Origin: Phytopythium helicoides
Taxonomy: Eukaryota > Oomycota > Peronosporomycetes > Pythiales > Pythiaceae
DNA: 64,000 nucleotides
Assembly (NCBI GenBank): GCA_024867545.1
Contig: JANFNE010000022.1
Span: 744,001-808,000 of the forward strand
Reading direction: 5' to 3'
Part shown: positions 63,714 to 64,000 of the stretch, piece by piece
How positions within the stretch are numbered: position 1 is the stretch's first letter
Layout: each line of letters begins with the position of its first letter
Made by a program: the position numbers and the translations under genes
Notes under the pieces: model-generated
What the model was told of the DNA's origin: nothing
Databases searched by the model: none
Seen by the model: only the letters and a program-made list of their open reading frames with translations

Positions 63714-64000
63714 ATGGTCAAGACGCGCAAGATCGTGTGCCAGAAGCTGTCGACCAACTTCGCGAGTGCACGGCCATCGTGGAGACGGAGCTGCGCGCGC
63801 TCAAGGCCGGCGAGGTGCTCGTGCAGACCAAGTACGTCGGCATCAACGCCTCCGACATCAACTACACCAACGGCGCCTACCTGCCGGGCGTGCAGCCGCC
63901 CTTTGACTGCGGCTTCGAGGCCAGTACGTTTCGTACTCGACCGTCGCTCGCAAGCTCTAGTGACTAATGATCGCAACATCAATCTGCAGTCGGCGTCGTC
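63714..64000 (+). CDS. PTGR3/ZADH2-like quinone or 2-alkenal reductase (partial, runs off the window)
   Basis: N-terminal part of a medium-chain dehydrogenase/reductase using NADPH. Exon 1 is 63714-63923 (MVKTRKIVCQKLSTNF), and exon 2 begins at 63990 and runs off the edge. Family hallmarks are KYVGINASDINYTNGAY and PPFDCGFEA, joining across a 66-nt intron to IGVV. One base is missing near 63767 (NF/RECTAIVETEL); adding it makes exon 1 join exon 2 in phase. The zinc-less subgroup is likely, but the rest is outside the window. Confidence 0.8.
   Translation, partial: MVKTRKIVCQKLSTNFASARPSWRRSCARSRPARCSCRPSTSASTPPTSTTPTAPTCRACSRPLTAASRPVRFVLDRRSQALVTNDRNINLQSAS

Noticed and set aside
1..64000. 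CRISPR arrays, tRNA and rRNA genes.
   Set aside because: I saw no regular spacer-repeat array, no cloverleaf and no rRNA-like stretch while reading; short tRNA genes could still be missed without a scan.

Overview
The window looks like nuclear DNA of an oomycete, probably of the Pythium/Phytophthora group. Genes are GC-rich and densely packed on both strands. Introns are few, about 55-85 nt, and often have an unusual GTGCG donor. The content is eukaryotic: OSCP1, farnesyltransferase beta, ALG11, a type IIC P-type ATPase, Hsp100/ClpB, OGFOD3, a BLOC1S1-like protein, an RNF185-like E3, an RWP-RK factor and a bZIP-like factor with the C-terminal domain typical of oomycete bZIPs. The assignment is from family content only.

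Layout. 1-4 kb: the tail of an unknown gene, then a badly decayed gene (1725-3276, minus) between two diverged direct repeats. 4-5.6 kb: a MATE transporter. 5.8-7.5 kb: a broken Fanzor (eukaryotic TnpB-like RNA-guided nuclease). 7.5-13.6 kb: left arm of a large inverted duplication, holding an ARM/MATE chimeric pseudogene, a broken bZIP-like gene, an intact adenine-type methyltransferase and gene debris. 14-20.9 kb: a giant WW-WW-FYVE-ARM-zinc-ribbon protein. 21-27 kb: OSCP1, a decayed secreted HAD phosphatase, and a probable MMACHC/asparagine-synthetase fusion. 27-34.5 kb: the inverted right arm, with an intact methyltransferase, an intact bZIP-like gene and a longer ARM pseudogene that keeps the parental start codon. 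34.6-53.7 kb: ordinary conserved genes (FNTB, a charged unknown, PPR protein, two tandem 2-hydroxyacid dehydrogenases, FHA membrane protein, ALG11, Na+/K+-type ATPase, RWP-RK). 54-56.6 kb: a second Fanzor of a different lineage, uninterrupted, with an inverted remnant of its own 3' end upstream. 56.7-64 kb: RNF185-like E3, Hsp100/ClpB with heat-shock elements, a WW protein, OGFOD3, BLOC1S1-like and a PTGR3-like reductase cut by the window edge.

Two themes run through the window. First, two distinct Fanzor lineages, one intact and one dead, with candidate guide-RNA structures beside them; this is the best candidate for an interesting system here. Second, a segmental inverted duplication whose copies decayed unequally: both methyltransferases stayed open while their neighbours broke.

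Many highly conserved single-copy genes carry one or a few single-base frameshifts without in-frame stops. I read most of these as assembly errors rather than real gene death, and I say so in each entry. Exon borders were placed by hand from GT..AG sites and reading frame.
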